A DNA stretch of 64,000 bases from JALORV01 sp963791235 (lineage in GTDB: Bacteria; Pseudomonadota; Gammaproteobacteria; Burkholderiales; Burkholderiaceae_F): the NCBI GenBank assembly GCA_963791235.1, contig CAWBRW010000029.1, positions 744,001 to 808,000 on the forward strand, read 5' to 3'. The position numbers were made by a program, and so were the translations under genes. Of the stretch, positions 24,901 through 33,926 are shown piece after piece. Position 1 is the first letter of the stretch. Each line of letters opens with the position of its first letter. The notes beneath the pieces were generated by a model. That model ran no database searches and had not been told where the DNA came from. It saw nothing but the letters and a program-made list of their open reading frames with translations.

Positions 24901-26871
24901 CTACTCCTTGCGGAGCTGCTCGATGACCGCCTCGGTGTCCAGGGAAAGCTGCATCGCCCGGGTGGTGGGTCCCGGGATCGGGTTGAGCGGCAGGCGCAGC
25001 AGGATCATCGTTCCTGCGCCCGGAACCGACTCGACCTTGAGAAAGGCGGCAATGCGTGCGGCACGACTCTTCATGTTCAGCATGCCGCGGCCGGTGACGG
25101 TGCCTTTTGCAGCAAGACCGCGACCGTTGTCGGTGACGCGGATCGATAGCCACTGCGCATCGCCGTCGTGGTCGACACTGAGCGTGACACGCACCACCCG
25201 CGCACGACTGTGCTTTATCGCGTTGGTCAGCGCCTCCTGCACGATGCGCAGCACCGGCAGCACGGCATTGGGGTCGAGGTCGACTTCCTCTGGCAGGTTG
25301 CGCGCGTCCCACTGCAGTTCCATGCCGGCTGCCCTCAGCCGGGGCTCCATCCGGAAGCGCATGTTGCCGAGCGCGGCGAACAGGTCCGAGTCGTCTGCGG
25401 CCAGGGCATCGATGGCCAGTCGCATGTCGTCGATCGATTCGCGCAGGATCTGCGCCACCTGCTCGTTGGACATCGCGCCGCGCTCGACCAGCATCAACGA
25501 CGACAGCAGCTGGGACCCGAGGCCATCATGCATGTCCTGCATGATGCGCTGCCGCTCCTGCGCGCTGGCCTTGACGCGCTCGCTCTCGCGCAGTCGATCG
25601 AAGTTGCGTTTCAGCAGCTGTTCGCGCTCGTGGATGCGCGTTTCGAGGTCGGCGTTGGTCTTCTCGACTTCGGCGAGCGAGCGCACGAAGCGGTCGATTA
25701 GCGTCGCGCCCAGCGCGATCACCAGCACGGGGGTGGCAATGTTCAGCAGCGCCGGACTCGCAAAGGGCAGCATGCCGATAGCGACCAGGAAGTCGTGGGC
25801 CGCCGCGACCAGGGCGATGAGCAACGCCGCGACGACGAGGCGCAGCACGAGGCCGCTCTCGCTGACCGCGCGACGCGCAAGCGACAGCACACCCAGCGCC
25901 AGCGCGCCGAGCATGATCGCGAGCCACAGCGGACCCACGGTCAGGTCGAAGCTGCCGCCGGACAGCAGGAAGAGCACCGGACCCATCGCGGCGAGCACTC
26001 CGATGCCGAACTCCGCGCGCCCACGCTTGCGGCCGCTCTGGCGCCACATCGTGATCGTCGCGAGCGCGGTAAACGCGCCGGTACCGACATAGAACGCCAG
26101 GCGGCTCAGGAAGTGCGCGTCGTCGGACAGCACTTCGAAGGCCGAGTCGAGCGAACGCAGCGCCCAGAAGAAAGCAATCAGGGCGAGCATGCCGAAAAGG
26201 TACTCGCTGCGGCGCCGGAACCACAGCGCTGCAAAGCCCACCGCAAGCAGCACCGTCAGGACCAGCGAGATCCATCGCAGCGTGTGACTGACAAAGAACT
26301 CGCGGCTGTACAGCGGTTGCAGTTCCGCGGTCGGACCGACTTGTGCCGTCCCGAGGCCGTGAACGCCACTGCCGTACGATGTGTGAATCAGGACTTCATT
26401 GCCTCCGGACTTCAGGAAGTCGGTCGGCAGGTTGATGAGGTGTGGTCGCCGCCAGCGCACGCGTTGCGTGTCGGTATCGGTTGGCACGTCGGCCACCATG
26501 CGGCCGTTCAGATACACCGTCCCGCCGCTCGGCAAGCGTTGCAGCAGCAAGCCCCAGCCTTCGGTCGGGGCGGTCGCCACCTCGAACGTCAATCGCAGCC
26601 AGAGCCCCTGCCGAACGCCAGCTGACGATGACCATCGCATTGGCAGGCCGTGAGCCTGCCAGGCCGCATTGCTGGGCGGCATGGCATTGCGCTGGCCGGC
26701 GATGAAATCGATGCGTCCGATGGTCTTGGACTCATCCACGCGCGCCGGCGCGGCGAACGACACGCAGCAGACCAGCAAGAACAGGCCTGCGCGGGCCAAC
26801 AGGCCGAAGCGCTGGAGAGGCAGGGTCACGCCTGCCCCGCGGGCGCTACCCACGACTGCCGTAGGACTCAA
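24901..26871 (-). CDS. Sensor histidine kinase, HisKA_3 (NarX/UhpB) type with 7TM-DISM-like input
   Basis: A 656-residue membrane kinase. After a signal anchor there is a periplasmic beta-rich domain of about 150 residues (GLWLRLTFEV, GGTVYLNGRMV). About seven transmembrane helices (200-400) and a coiled coil follow. The dimerisation helix ERQRIMQDMHDGLGSQL contains His 448, and the HATPase_c domain has TDNGRGL and GRGMLNMKSRA. This layout is that of 7TMR-DISM kinases. The likely TTG start at 26871 overlaps the stop codon of the upstream response regulator by 4 bases, so the regulator is translated first. Ligand and targets are unknown. Confidence 0.9.
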   Translation of the reverse strand: MSPTAVVGSARGAGVTLPLQRFGLLARAGLFLLVCCVSFAAPARVDESKTIGRIDFIAGQRNAMPPSNAAWQAHGLPMRWSSSAGVRQGLWLRLTFEVATAPTEGWGLLLQRLPSGGTVYLNGRMVADVPTDTDTQRVRWRRPHLINLPTDFLKSGGNEVLIHTSYGSGVHGLGTAQVGPTAELQPLYSREFFVSHTLRWISLVLTVLLAVGFAALWFRRRSEYLFGMLALIAFFWALRSLDSAFEVLSDDAHFLSRLAFYVGTGAFTALATITMWRQSGRKRGRAEFGIGVLAAMGPVLFLLSGGSFDLTVGPLWLAIMLGALALGVLSLARRAVSESGLVLRLVVAALLIALVAAAHDFLVAIGMLPFASPALLNIATPVLVIALGATLIDRFVRSLAEVEKTNADLETRIHEREQLLKRNFDRLRESERVKASAQERQRIMQDMHDGLGSQLLSSLMLVERGAMSNEQVAQILRESIDDMRLAIDALAADDSDLFAALGNMRFRMEPRLRAAGMELQWDARNLPEEVDLDPNAVLPVLRIVQEALTNAIKHSRARVVRVTLSVDHDGDAQWLSIRVTDNGRGLAAKGTVTGRGMLNMKSRAARIAAFLKVESVPGAGTMILLRLPLNPIPGPTTRAMQLSLDTEAVIEQLRKE

Positions 26872-27539
26872 CTGCGCAGCAGTCCCATCTGGGTCGCTTC
26901 GTACACGGCTTCGCCGCGCGAATGCACCGCCAGCTTGCGATAGATCTTCTTGATGTGCGCGGTGACTGTGTGCGGCGAGATGCCGAGGATTTCGCCGATC
27001 TCGTTGAAGCTCATGCCCTTGGCGAGCAGTTGCAGGATCTCGGTCTCGCGCGCCGACAGCGGATTCTGCTCGGCACCCGGCACGCGCGCCGGTGCTGTTG
27101 TGCCCATGCGGTTGCGGATCGCACGCAGCACGCTTCGGGCCACGACCGGGCTGACCGGAGAGCCGCCGGCGCGCAGCAGGCGGATGCAGGAGATGACGTC
27201 AGCCGGAGCCGAATCCTTGAGGATGTATCCGGTGGCGCCCGCTTCGATCGACGACACCACGTGCTGTTCGTCGCCGAACACCGTGACGACCATGATGTCG
27301 ACGTCGGGCTTCTTCTGGCTGACCTGGCGGATCAGTTCGATGCCGCTGCCGTCGGGCAAGCCGAGGTCGATCAGCATCACATCGAAGGCTACCTTGTCGA
27401 GGATCGCCTGCGCCTCGCGCTTGTTGGCGGCCACGCCAACCAGTTTCATGCTCGGTTCGCTCTCGACGATTTGAACGAAGCGCCGGCGGAACTCCGGCTC
27501 GTCCTCGACGATGATGATCGAAATCGGCTGCTCGCTCAT
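26868..27539 (-). CDS. NarL/FixJ family response regulator
   Basis: A 223-residue response regulator. The receiver domain has the acidic pocket VEDE near residue 12 and the phosphoacceptor Asp 58 in MLIDLGLPDG. The LuxR-type helix-turn-helix covers about residues 155-215: LSARETEILQLLAKGMSFNEIG, then SPHTVTAHIKKIYRKL. ATG 27539 starts MSEQPISIII. It is the first gene of a two-gene operon with the DISM-type histidine kinase, overlapping it by 4 bases; kinase and regulator are therefore almost certainly cognate. Confidence 0.94.
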   Translation of the reverse strand: MSEQPISIIIVEDEPEFRRRFVQIVESEPSMKLVGVAANKREAQAILDKVAFDVMLIDLGLPDGSGIELIRQVSQKKPDVDIMVVTVFGDEQHVVSSIEAGATGYILKDSAPADVISCIRLLRAGGSPVSPVVARSVLRAIRNRMGTTAPARVPGAEQNPLSARETEILQLLAKGMSFNEIGEILGISPHTVTAHIKKIYRKLAVHSRGEAVYEATQMGLLRS

Positions 27540-27642
27540 CCAACCCCCTGAACCTGCGAATGTCCGATGATAGCCGCTGATGCCTTTGGGGGTATGGCTC
27601 GGGGGCAACGGGAAATGCGGGCCTTTCCCGAGCGGCGCGGGC

Positions 27643-28278
27643 TCAAGGCGCGAGGCGCGTCCGTTCCCAGCCGGAACCTACTCGCTGGTAGCGCAGCCGG
27701 TCGTGCAATCGTGAGGGCCGGCCCTGCCAGAACTCCATCACTTCGGGGCACAGCCGATAGCCACCCCACTGCGGCGGACGATCCGGATTGAGCCCGTGGC
27801 GCAGCCCCATTTCGGCCGCCCGGCCCATCAGCCACGCCTTGCTGGGGATGGGCTCACTCTGCGGCGATGCCCACGCGCCGATGCGGCTCGCCAATGGACG
27901 GCTGCGGTAATAGGCGTCGGACTCCGCGGCTTCGATGCGCTCGACGAGGCCCTCGATGCGGACCTGGCGTTCGAGCTCCGGCCAGAAGAACAGCAGCGCT
28001 GCCTGCGGATTGGCCGCCAGCTCGCGTCCCTTGCGGCTCTCGTAGTTCGTGAAGAAGACGAAGCCGCGCTCGTCATAGCCTTTCATCAGCAGGACACGGG
28101 CGGACGGAACGCCGCCGGCGTCTGCGGTAGCCAGTGTCATCGCATTCACTTCGGGCAGTTGCGAATTCAGCGCCTCGTCCCACCATCGGCCAAATTGCGC
28201 GATCGGGTCGGCATCGGCGTGCTCATCGTCGAGCGCGCCCTTCTTGTAGTCGGTGCGTATGCGTGCGATCTCGTCCAT
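27643..28278 (-). CDS. pdxH: Pyridoxamine 5'-phosphate oxidase
   Basis: A 211-residue FMN enzyme that oxidises pyridoxamine or pyridoxine 5'-phosphate to pyridoxal phosphate. Conserved parts are ALNSQLPEVNAMTLATAD, SARVLLMKGYDERGFVFFTNYESRKG (FMN binding), VRIEGLVER, and the C-terminal GGYRLCPEVMEFWQG with the family ending WERTRLAP. Length is normal. It is 9 bases downstream of the chaC stop codon region on the same strand, so it may be read through from the EamA-MFS-chaC operon. Confidence 0.95.
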   Translation of the reverse strand: MDEIARIRTDYKKGALDDEHADADPIAQFGRWWDEALNSQLPEVNAMTLATADAGGVPSARVLLMKGYDERGFVFFTNYESRKGRELAANPQAALLFFWPELERQVRIEGLVERIEAAESDAYYRSRPLASRIGAWASPQSEPIPSKAWLMGRAAEMGLRHGLNPDRPPQWGGYRLCPEVMEFWQGRPSRLHDRLRYQRVGSGWERTRLAP

Positions 28279-28287
28279 GGCGCCATT

Positions 28288-28929
28288 TTAGGCAGCTGTG
28301 CCCGTGCGCCAGGTTTGCGGGTCGACGCCGGCATGGTGGGCCAGCCGTTCGAAGTGCGGGTCGACGATGCCATGCGCGCGCAGTCCGCAGATCGTGTTGA
28401 CCAGGTAGTCGAGGCTCGTGCCATAGCGGCCGCAGCTGCCGCGTGTGAAGACGTCGAGGATCGCGCGTTCGTCGAGGCGCCCGGCGTAGTTGGGCGCCTC
28501 GCGCCGCACGACGAACGCCACCGCAGAGACCAGGGAGCCGTCACCCAGGCGGCACTCAAGACGCCGGGGTTCGTAGGAGTTGGTCATCATCTCGCGCTGC
28601 CAGAGCTGCGAAAACTGACTGCGCACCGCCCCGGCGGGGACGCGGAACACGACTCCGGCACAGGAGCCGCCGCGGTCGAGTCCGGCGACGAGTCCCGGGC
28701 AGTCCGGCGTGCCCCGGTTGATGCGGCTCCACAGGCACAGCCGCCGGTGATAGCCGTGTACGCGGGCAGCCTGTCGCAGGTCGAATGAAAGTTCCGGCTT
28801 CCAGATCAGCGAGCCGTAGCCGAATACCCAGAGCGGCTGTTCGCCATCCCAGCGGCTGAGGAAGGCATCGAGCGAGGCCTCGAGCTCCTCGTAGCTGAGG
28901 CGACGCGGTGAGCCGTCAAGAATGTTCAT
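28288..28929 (-). CDS. chaC: ChaC-type gamma-glutamylcyclotransferase
   Basis: A 213-residue ChaC-family enzyme that cleaves glutathione to 5-oxoproline and Cys-Gly. The substrate-binding VFGYGSLIWKPE motif is complete and the catalytic Glu is likely in the MTNSYEPRRLE region. ATG 28929 overlaps the stop codon of the MFS gene by 4 bases. It forms the third gene of an EamA-MFS-chaC operon. The role is cytoplasmic glutathione turnover. Confidence 0.92.
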   Translation of the reverse strand: MNILDGSPRRLSYEELEASLDAFLSRWDGEQPLWVFGYGSLIWKPELSFDLRQAARVHGYHRRLCLWSRINRGTPDCPGLVAGLDRGGSCAGVVFRVPAGAVRSQFSQLWQREMMTNSYEPRRLECRLGDGSLVSAVAFVVRREAPNYAGRLDERAILDVFTRGSCGRYGTSLDYLVNTICGLRAHGIVDPHFERLAHHAGVDPQTWRTGTAA

Positions 28930-30107
28930 TGCGGCCCTCCCTCCCGCGCTCGCTCGAGTCTCATGCGCTGCCGCGCGCTCCATCCGCCCCCGGCCAGTGC
29001 CGCCGCCATCAGCCAGAAGCCGGCCGCAGCGCCGAGCACCGAGCCAAAGGCGCCGATGACCAGCGGCAACACCACGTGGCTGCTGTTCATGATCGTCGCG
29101 CGCAGGCCGAGCGCTTCGCCGACACGCCCCTTGGGTGAGCGCTCATGCAGCAGCGACATGACATTCGGTTGCGCCGAGCCCAGGCCCAGCCCGAGCAGGA
29201 ACGCCACGCCCATCAGCGGCGCCATCGTGTTGAAGAGAGGCATCAGCCCGAAGGCGGCTGCCGAGACCAGCAAGGTGAACAGCAGCACCTGCCACTCGCG
29301 ATAGCGGCGTGACAGCGCCGGCATCGCGAGTCGGATGACGAACGTGGCTGCGGCAAAGCTGCCGAGTACCAGTCCGATCTGCGAGGCGGACAGGCCCACG
29401 CTGTTGCCGTAAACCGGGATCAGGAACGACTGCATGTCCCACGCCATAGAAATCAGCCCGCTGACAATCAGCACCGCGCGCACGTCGGCATGACGCATCA
29501 GCTCGAAAGGGTCGGTCACCTGTGCGCTGGGGTCGTGAGCCTCCCGGGCCGGCATGCGGTGTCGCTGTGAAAACAGCAATGCGAGGCTCACCGCCATCAG
29601 GACGAATACTGCCGCGAAGGTGGCACGATGCCCGAACGCGTCAATCATGAAGCCGCTCGTCACTGGTGCGATCAGCCCCGAGGTTGAAAAGCCGAGCGCA
29701 AGCATCGAAAAGGCCGCCGGCCGGCGCGCCGGGTTGGCCAGCACGCCAACGACATTCTGTGCCGTCATCTGCAGGTACATGAAGCCGGTGCCGAGCAGCG
29801 CGGCCGCGACCAGCAGCGGCGCGACGTCGGCGGTGGCGTAGGGAAACGCGGCGGGAAGCAGCGCGCCCGCTGTCATCAGGACCGTTCCGAGCAGCAACGG
29901 CCGATAGGGCCCCACGCGGTCGAGCCAGCGCCCGGCGCGCACGGCGAGCAGGGCCGGCACCAGCGCAAACAGCGCCATCACGACGCCAACCGTGAAGGTC
30001 GACGCCTTGTTGGACAGCGCGTACAGCGATGAAGTGACGCGCGCGGCGCCGAAGGCCGTGTGCGTCAGCACGACGAAGCCGATGATGCGAGCCAGGCTCA
30101 GCGTCAC
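28926..30107 (-). CDS. MFS transporter
   Basis: A 393-residue major facilitator protein with about twelve transmembrane helices in two halves and a cytoplasmic loop near residue 190 (DPSAQVTDPFELMRH). The motif-A-like loop RAGRWLDRVGPYR follows helix 2, with a second version near LSRRYREWQ. The GTG start at 30107 overlaps the TGA of the upstream EamA gene by 4 bases, and the stop overlaps chaC by 4 bases. The substrate is unknown; the fold resembles drug or metabolite effluxers. Confidence 0.88.
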   Translation of the reverse strand: MTLSLARIIGFVVLTHTAFGAARVTSSLYALSNKASTFTVGVVMALFALVPALLAVRAGRWLDRVGPYRPLLLGTVLMTAGALLPAAFPYATADVAPLLVAAALLGTGFMYLQMTAQNVVGVLANPARRPAAFSMLALGFSTSGLIAPVTSGFMIDAFGHRATFAAVFVLMAVSLALLFSQRHRMPAREAHDPSAQVTDPFELMRHADVRAVLIVSGLISMAWDMQSFLIPVYGNSVGLSASQIGLVLGSFAAATFVIRLAMPALSRRYREWQVLLFTLLVSAAAFGLMPLFNTMAPLMGVAFLLGLGLGSAQPNVMSLLHERSPKGRVGEALGLRATIMNSSHVVLPLVIGAFGSVLGAAAGFWLMAAALAGGGWSARQRMRLERAREGGPQ

Positions 30108-30997
30108 GTGGCTCTCGCAGGGGCCGGGCGCCACGCCACCAGGGCGACGCCGGCGCAGGTCACCGCGATGCCGACGGCGGTCAGCAGCGTCGGGCGTACG
30201 TCGAACATGGCCCACTCGAGTGCGACGGCGATGATCGGCGTCAGGTAAAGCAGGCTGGTGACGCGCGTCGCCTGGCCGCGCCGCATCAGGGTGTGCAGCG
30301 CGTTGACCGCGAGGATCGAGGCCAGCACGACCAGGAACAGGATACTGGCTACGAGAGACCACGACCACTCGACCGGGAAGCCCTCGACGGCGACCGCGAG
30401 TGGGGCGAGCACCAGCGCGCTGGCGATGAACTGCACTGCACCGGCGGCGCGCAGGTCGACAGCCGGGCAGAAGATGCGCTGGTACAGCGTGCCGGCCGTG
30501 ATCGCCGTGAGGGCGATCGACACCGCAATCAGCGCCGGCAGCGTCAGTGCCCGCACGTCGATCTTGTGCCAGACGACGAGTGCGACGCCCAGCAGGCCGA
30601 GAACAACGCCGAGCCACTGCGGGGGCCGCGGCCGCTCGCCGAGCAGCGGCGCCGCGACCATCGCTGTCACAAGCGGCTGCAGCGCCAGGATCAGCGCGGC
30701 GATGCCCGCCGACATGCCGAGGTATTGCGCATAGTGGCTGCCGCCGAGATTAACGGCATGCATCAGCAGTCCGGCCACCACAACGTGTCCGAGCAGGGCG
30801 CCGCGCGGCCACTGGGGACGCGCGACCAGCGCTATCGGCAACACCAGCGCGATGCCGAAGACGAAGCGCAACGTCAGGAATGTGAACGGCGGCGCGTACT
30901 GCAATCCGACCTTGGACGCCAGGTAGCCGGAGCCCCAGACGGTGACGAAGAACCAGGCCAGCCAGCGGCTGGAGTCGAATGTTCGGGCAGCGCTCAC
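30104..30997 (-). CDS. EamA/DMT family transporter
   Basis: About 297 residues with ten hydrophobic segments in two EamA repeats; FFVTVWGSGYLASKVGLQYA, PFTFLTLRFVFG and GQATRVTSLLYLTPIIAVALEW are typical. The chosen GTG start at 30997 (MSAARTFDSS) avoids a Gly/Arg-rich upstream stretch that looks non-coding. It is the first gene of the EamA-MFS-chaC operon, is divergent from ahpC, and is probably an inner-membrane metabolite exporter of unknown substrate. Confidence 0.82.
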   Translation of the reverse strand: MSAARTFDSSRWLAWFFVTVWGSGYLASKVGLQYAPPFTFLTLRFVFGIALVLPIALVARPQWPRGALLGHVVVAGLLMHAVNLGGSHYAQYLGMSAGIAALILALQPLVTAMVAAPLLGERPRPPQWLGVVLGLLGVALVVWHKIDVRALTLPALIAVSIALTAITAGTLYQRIFCPAVDLRAAGAVQFIASALVLAPLAVAVEGFPVEWSWSLVASILFLVVLASILAVNALHTLMRRGQATRVTSLLYLTPIIAVALEWAMFDVRPTLLTAVGIAVTCAGVALVAWRPAPARAT

Positions 30998-31186
30998 GGC
31001 CGGATTCTTGCAGACCCCGACGCCGCCGCCGACGCCGCCGCTGCGCCGCCGCCCGCCATTCGGCCCTCCCCAGGGCGAGAGACTATCGGTCAATTAGCGA
31101 AATTGAATTGGAAATGCCTGGTCGATAGCTTCAGTATTCGGTCCTCAGATTTGCATCCCCCTCCCATCCAATCAAGGACGAACACC

Positions 31187-31750
31187 ATGTCGATCATCAA
31201 CACCCCGGTCCAGCCCTTCAAGGCCCAGGCTTTCCACAACGGCAAGTTCATCGAGTTGACCGACCAGTCCCTCAAGGGAAAGTGGTCGGTGCTGATCTTC
31301 ATGCCCGCGGCCTTCACCTTCAACTGCCCGACGGAAGTCGAGGACGCCGCCGACAACTATCACCTGTTCAAGACGCTCGGCGCCGAGGTCTACATCGTCA
31401 CGACCGACACGCACTTCGCGCACAAGGTGTGGCACGAGACCAGCCCGGCGGTCGGCAAGGCGAAGTTCCCGCTGGTCGGCGACCCGACGCACACGCTGAC
31501 GCGCATGTTCGGCGTGCACATCGAGGAAGAGGGCCTGGCGCTGCGCGGCACGTTCGTCGTCAATCCGGAGGGTGTCGTCAAGACCGCCGAGATCCATGAC
31601 AACTCGATCGCGCGTGACGTCAAGGAGACGCTGCGCAAGCTGCAGGCCGCGCAATACGTCGCCAACAACCCGGGCCAGGTCTGCCCGGCAAAGTGGCAGG
31701 AAGGCGCGAAGACGCTGACTCCGTCGCTCGACCTGGTCGGCAAGATCTGA
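31187..31750 (+). CDS. ahpC: Alkyl hydroperoxide reductase C (typical 2-Cys peroxiredoxin)
   Basis: A 187-residue peroxiredoxin that reduces hydrogen peroxide and organic hydroperoxides. The peroxidatic Cys 47 sits in FTFNCPTE and the resolving Cys 166 in GQVCPAKW; length matches E. coli AhpC. The flanking region upstream (31080-31186) is AT-richer than its surroundings and carries a CTATCG/CGATAG inverted repeat. The partner reductase AhpF is encoded 75 bases downstream. The ATG is preceded by CAAGGACGAACACC, with a weak ribosome site. Confidence 0.97.
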   Translation: MSIINTPVQPFKAQAFHNGKFIELTDQSLKGKWSVLIFMPAAFTFNCPTEVEDAADNYHLFKTLGAEVYIVTTDTHFAHKVWHETSPAVGKAKFPLVGDPTHTLTRMFGVHIEEEGLALRGTFVVNPEGVVKTAEIHDNSIARDVKETLRKLQAAQYVANNPGQVCPAKWQEGAKTLTPSLDLVGKI

Positions 31751-31825
31751 TCGATCCCGTCCGCACTAGCCTCCGCCGGCGACCCGCCGGTGGGGGCTCC
31801 TCATTGTCTTTCTCAGGATCCTGCC

Positions 31826-33430
31826 ATGTTGGACGACACCCTCAAGACACAGCTCGCTGCCTACCTGCAACGTCTCACGGACACGGTCGAGATCGTCGCG
31901 TCGCTTGACGAGCGTGAAGCCTCGAGCGAGATGCGTGAACTGCTCGACGAGATCGCGGCGCTGAGCCCGCTGATCCGCGTGCGCCATGACGGCCAGGATG
32001 CGCGCCGGCCCTCGTTCTCGATCAGCCGCGCGGACCACGACATGGGCGTGCGCTTCGCCGCGATCCCGATGGGCCACGAGTTCACTTCGCTGGTACTGGC
32101 GCTGCTGCAGGCTGGCGGGCACCCGCCGAAGCTCGAGCCGGAGGTCATCGAGCAGATCAGGTCGCTGGAGGGCGAGTTCGCCTTCGAGACCTACATGTCG
32201 CTGACCTGCCATAACTGCCCGGACGTGGTGCAGGCGCTGAACCTGATGGCGGTGCTCAACCCGCGCATCCGGCACGTCGCGATCGATGGTGGCTTGTTCA
32301 AGGACGAGGTCGAGGTGCGGCAGATCATGGCCGTGCCGATGATCTTTCTGAACGGCCAGCCGTTCGGCTCCGGCCGGATGGAGCTCGGCGAGATCCTCGC
32401 GAAGATCGACATCGGTGCGGCGGCGCGCGATGCGAAGAAGCTGGCCGCGAAGGACGTGTTCGATGTGCTGATCGTCGGCGGCGGTCCTGCGGGTGCAGCC
32501 GCCGCCGTGTACGCGGCGCGCAAGGGTATCCGGACCGGCATCGTCGCCGAAACGCTCGGCGGCCAGACCCTGGACACGCTGGGCATCGAGAACTTCATTT
32601 CGGTGCTGGAGACCGAGGGACCGAAGTTCGCTGCGGCGCTCGAAGCACACGCGCGCCAGTACGACGTCGACATCATCGGTGGCCAACGCGTTGAGTCGCT
32701 CGAACCGTCGGCCACCCCGGGTGGCGTGACCACGGTGACGCTCGCGAACGGCGCGCGGCTGCACGGCAGGACGGTGATCCTGTCCACCGGCGCGCGCTGG
32801 CGCAATGTCGACGTGCCGGGCGAGCAGGAGTATCGGAACAGGGGCGTGGCCTACTGTCCGCACTGCGACGGTCCGCTCTACAAAGGCAAGAAGGTCGCGG
32901 TGATCGGCGGCGGCAACTCGGGCGTCGAGGCGGCAATTGATCTCGCGGGCATCGTTGAGCATGTGACGCTGCTCGAGTTCGCCGACCAACTGAAGGCCGA
33001 CGCCGTGCTGGTGAGCAAGCTCAAGAGTCTGCCGAACGTGGTCATCCACACGAACGCTCGGACCACCGAGATCACGGGCGATGGCCACAAGGTGACCGGG
33101 CTGCGTTACCGCGACCGCGCGAGCGGCGCCGAGCGCGAGGTCGAACTGGACGGCGTGTTCGTGCAGATTGGCCTCGTGCCAAATACCGAGTGGCTACGCG
33201 GCACCGTCGACCTTTCGAAGCACGGCGAGATCGTGGTCGACGCGAAGGGTGCGACGAGCGTGCCGGGGGTATTCGCCGCCGGTGACGTGACGACCACGCC
33301 GTACAAGCAGATCATCATCGCGGCAGGTGAGGGGGCGAAGGCGGCACTTTCGGCGTTCGACCACTTGATTCGCCACGGAATCCGCGAACCGGCAGCCGAG
33401 GAAGCCGCGCCTGTGCTGCACGCTGCCTAG
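31826..33430 (+). CDS. ahpF: Alkyl hydroperoxide reductase subunit F
   Basis: A 534-residue flavoprotein disulfide reductase that passes electrons from NADH to AhpC. Its N-terminal domain has tandem thioredoxin folds with the redox pair Cys 128/Cys 131 (TCHNC). The FAD domain begins with VLIVGGGPAGAAAA, the CPHC disulfide is Cys 344/Cys 347, the NAD site is VAVIGGGNSGVEAA, and VFAAGDVTTTPYKQ binds FAD. Positions agree closely with E. coli AhpF. ATG 31826 (MLDDTLKTQL) is the family start. Confidence 0.97.
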   Translation: MLDDTLKTQLAAYLQRLTDTVEIVASLDEREASSEMRELLDEIAALSPLIRVRHDGQDARRPSFSISRADHDMGVRFAAIPMGHEFTSLVLALLQAGGHPPKLEPEVIEQIRSLEGEFAFETYMSLTCHNCPDVVQALNLMAVLNPRIRHVAIDGGLFKDEVEVRQIMAVPMIFLNGQPFGSGRMELGEILAKIDIGAAARDAKKLAAKDVFDVLIVGGGPAGAAAAVYAARKGIRTGIVAETLGGQTLDTLGIENFISVLETEGPKFAAALEAHARQYDVDIIGGQRVESLEPSATPGGVTTVTLANGARLHGRTVILSTGARWRNVDVPGEQEYRNRGVAYCPHCDGPLYKGKKVAVIGGGNSGVEAAIDLAGIVEHVTLLEFADQLKADAVLVSKLKSLPNVVIHTNARTTEITGDGHKVTGLRYRDRASGAEREVELDGVFVQIGLVPNTEWLRGTVDLSKHGEIVVDAKGATSVPGVFAAGDVTTTPYKQIIIAAGEGAKAALSAFDHLIRHGIREPAAEEAAPVLHAA

Positions 33431-33497
33431 GGACCGCGGAGCCTCCGGGCTTGGCCTTTGCTTCGAGTGTTGCGCGCTCGGCGGTTGCGGTTCGAGT

Positions 33498-33926
33498 TCA
33501 CCTTGAGGAGCCCGGCGCTCCTTGCTGGAATACGACCATGCCCGGCGGTACCGCGACCCACGAGCGCTTGGACCGGACCCAGATGTGACGCTGAATGGCG
33601 GGCCATTCGGGATCGTCCAGCGTTCCAACGGCAATGGCCTTCAGCCCGGGTCGTATCTGCACCGTATGGCAGATGGTCGTTCCACACTTGGGGCAGAACT
33701 GAATGCGCAACCACCGCCCCGTCTCGTCGGAGCGATGCTCGTAGTTGACCAGCGCTCCGCGCAGCAGCGTGACTCTGTCCTCAGCGAAGTAGGCGACCGT
33801 GCCGAACGCGCTGCCGGTGCGCCGCTGGCAGAAGCGGCAATGGCAAATCTGGCAAATCTCGGGTTCGCCCTGCACGCGATAACGGACCGAACCGCAGGCG
33901 CATCCGCCTTCATGCAGAGTGTTCAT
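33498..33926 (-). CDS. GFA family zinc-binding protein (DUF636)
   Basis: A 142-residue GFA (glutathione-dependent formaldehyde-activating-like) protein. The zinc-binding cysteines are present as GGCACGSVRY, CQICHCRFCQRRTG and FCPKCGTTI. Members bind zinc in a split-barrel-like fold; few have an assigned substrate, and the formaldehyde role of the prototype has been questioned. It overlaps the upstream LysR gene stop by 4 bases, so the two are co-transcribed. Confidence 0.88.
   Translation of the reverse strand: MNTLHEGGCACGSVRYRVQGEPEICQICHCRFCQRRTGSAFGTVAYFAEDRVTLLRGALVNYEHRSDETGRWLRIQFCPKCGTTICHTVQIRPGLKAIAVGTLDDPEWPAIQRHIWVRSKRSWVAVPPGMVVFQQGAPGSSR

Noticed and set aside
31081..31130. OxyR site upstream of ahpC
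   Set aside because: The ATAG-N7-CTAT-N7-ATAG-N7-CTAT pattern is not present; the inverted repeat has the opposite order and wrong spacing.
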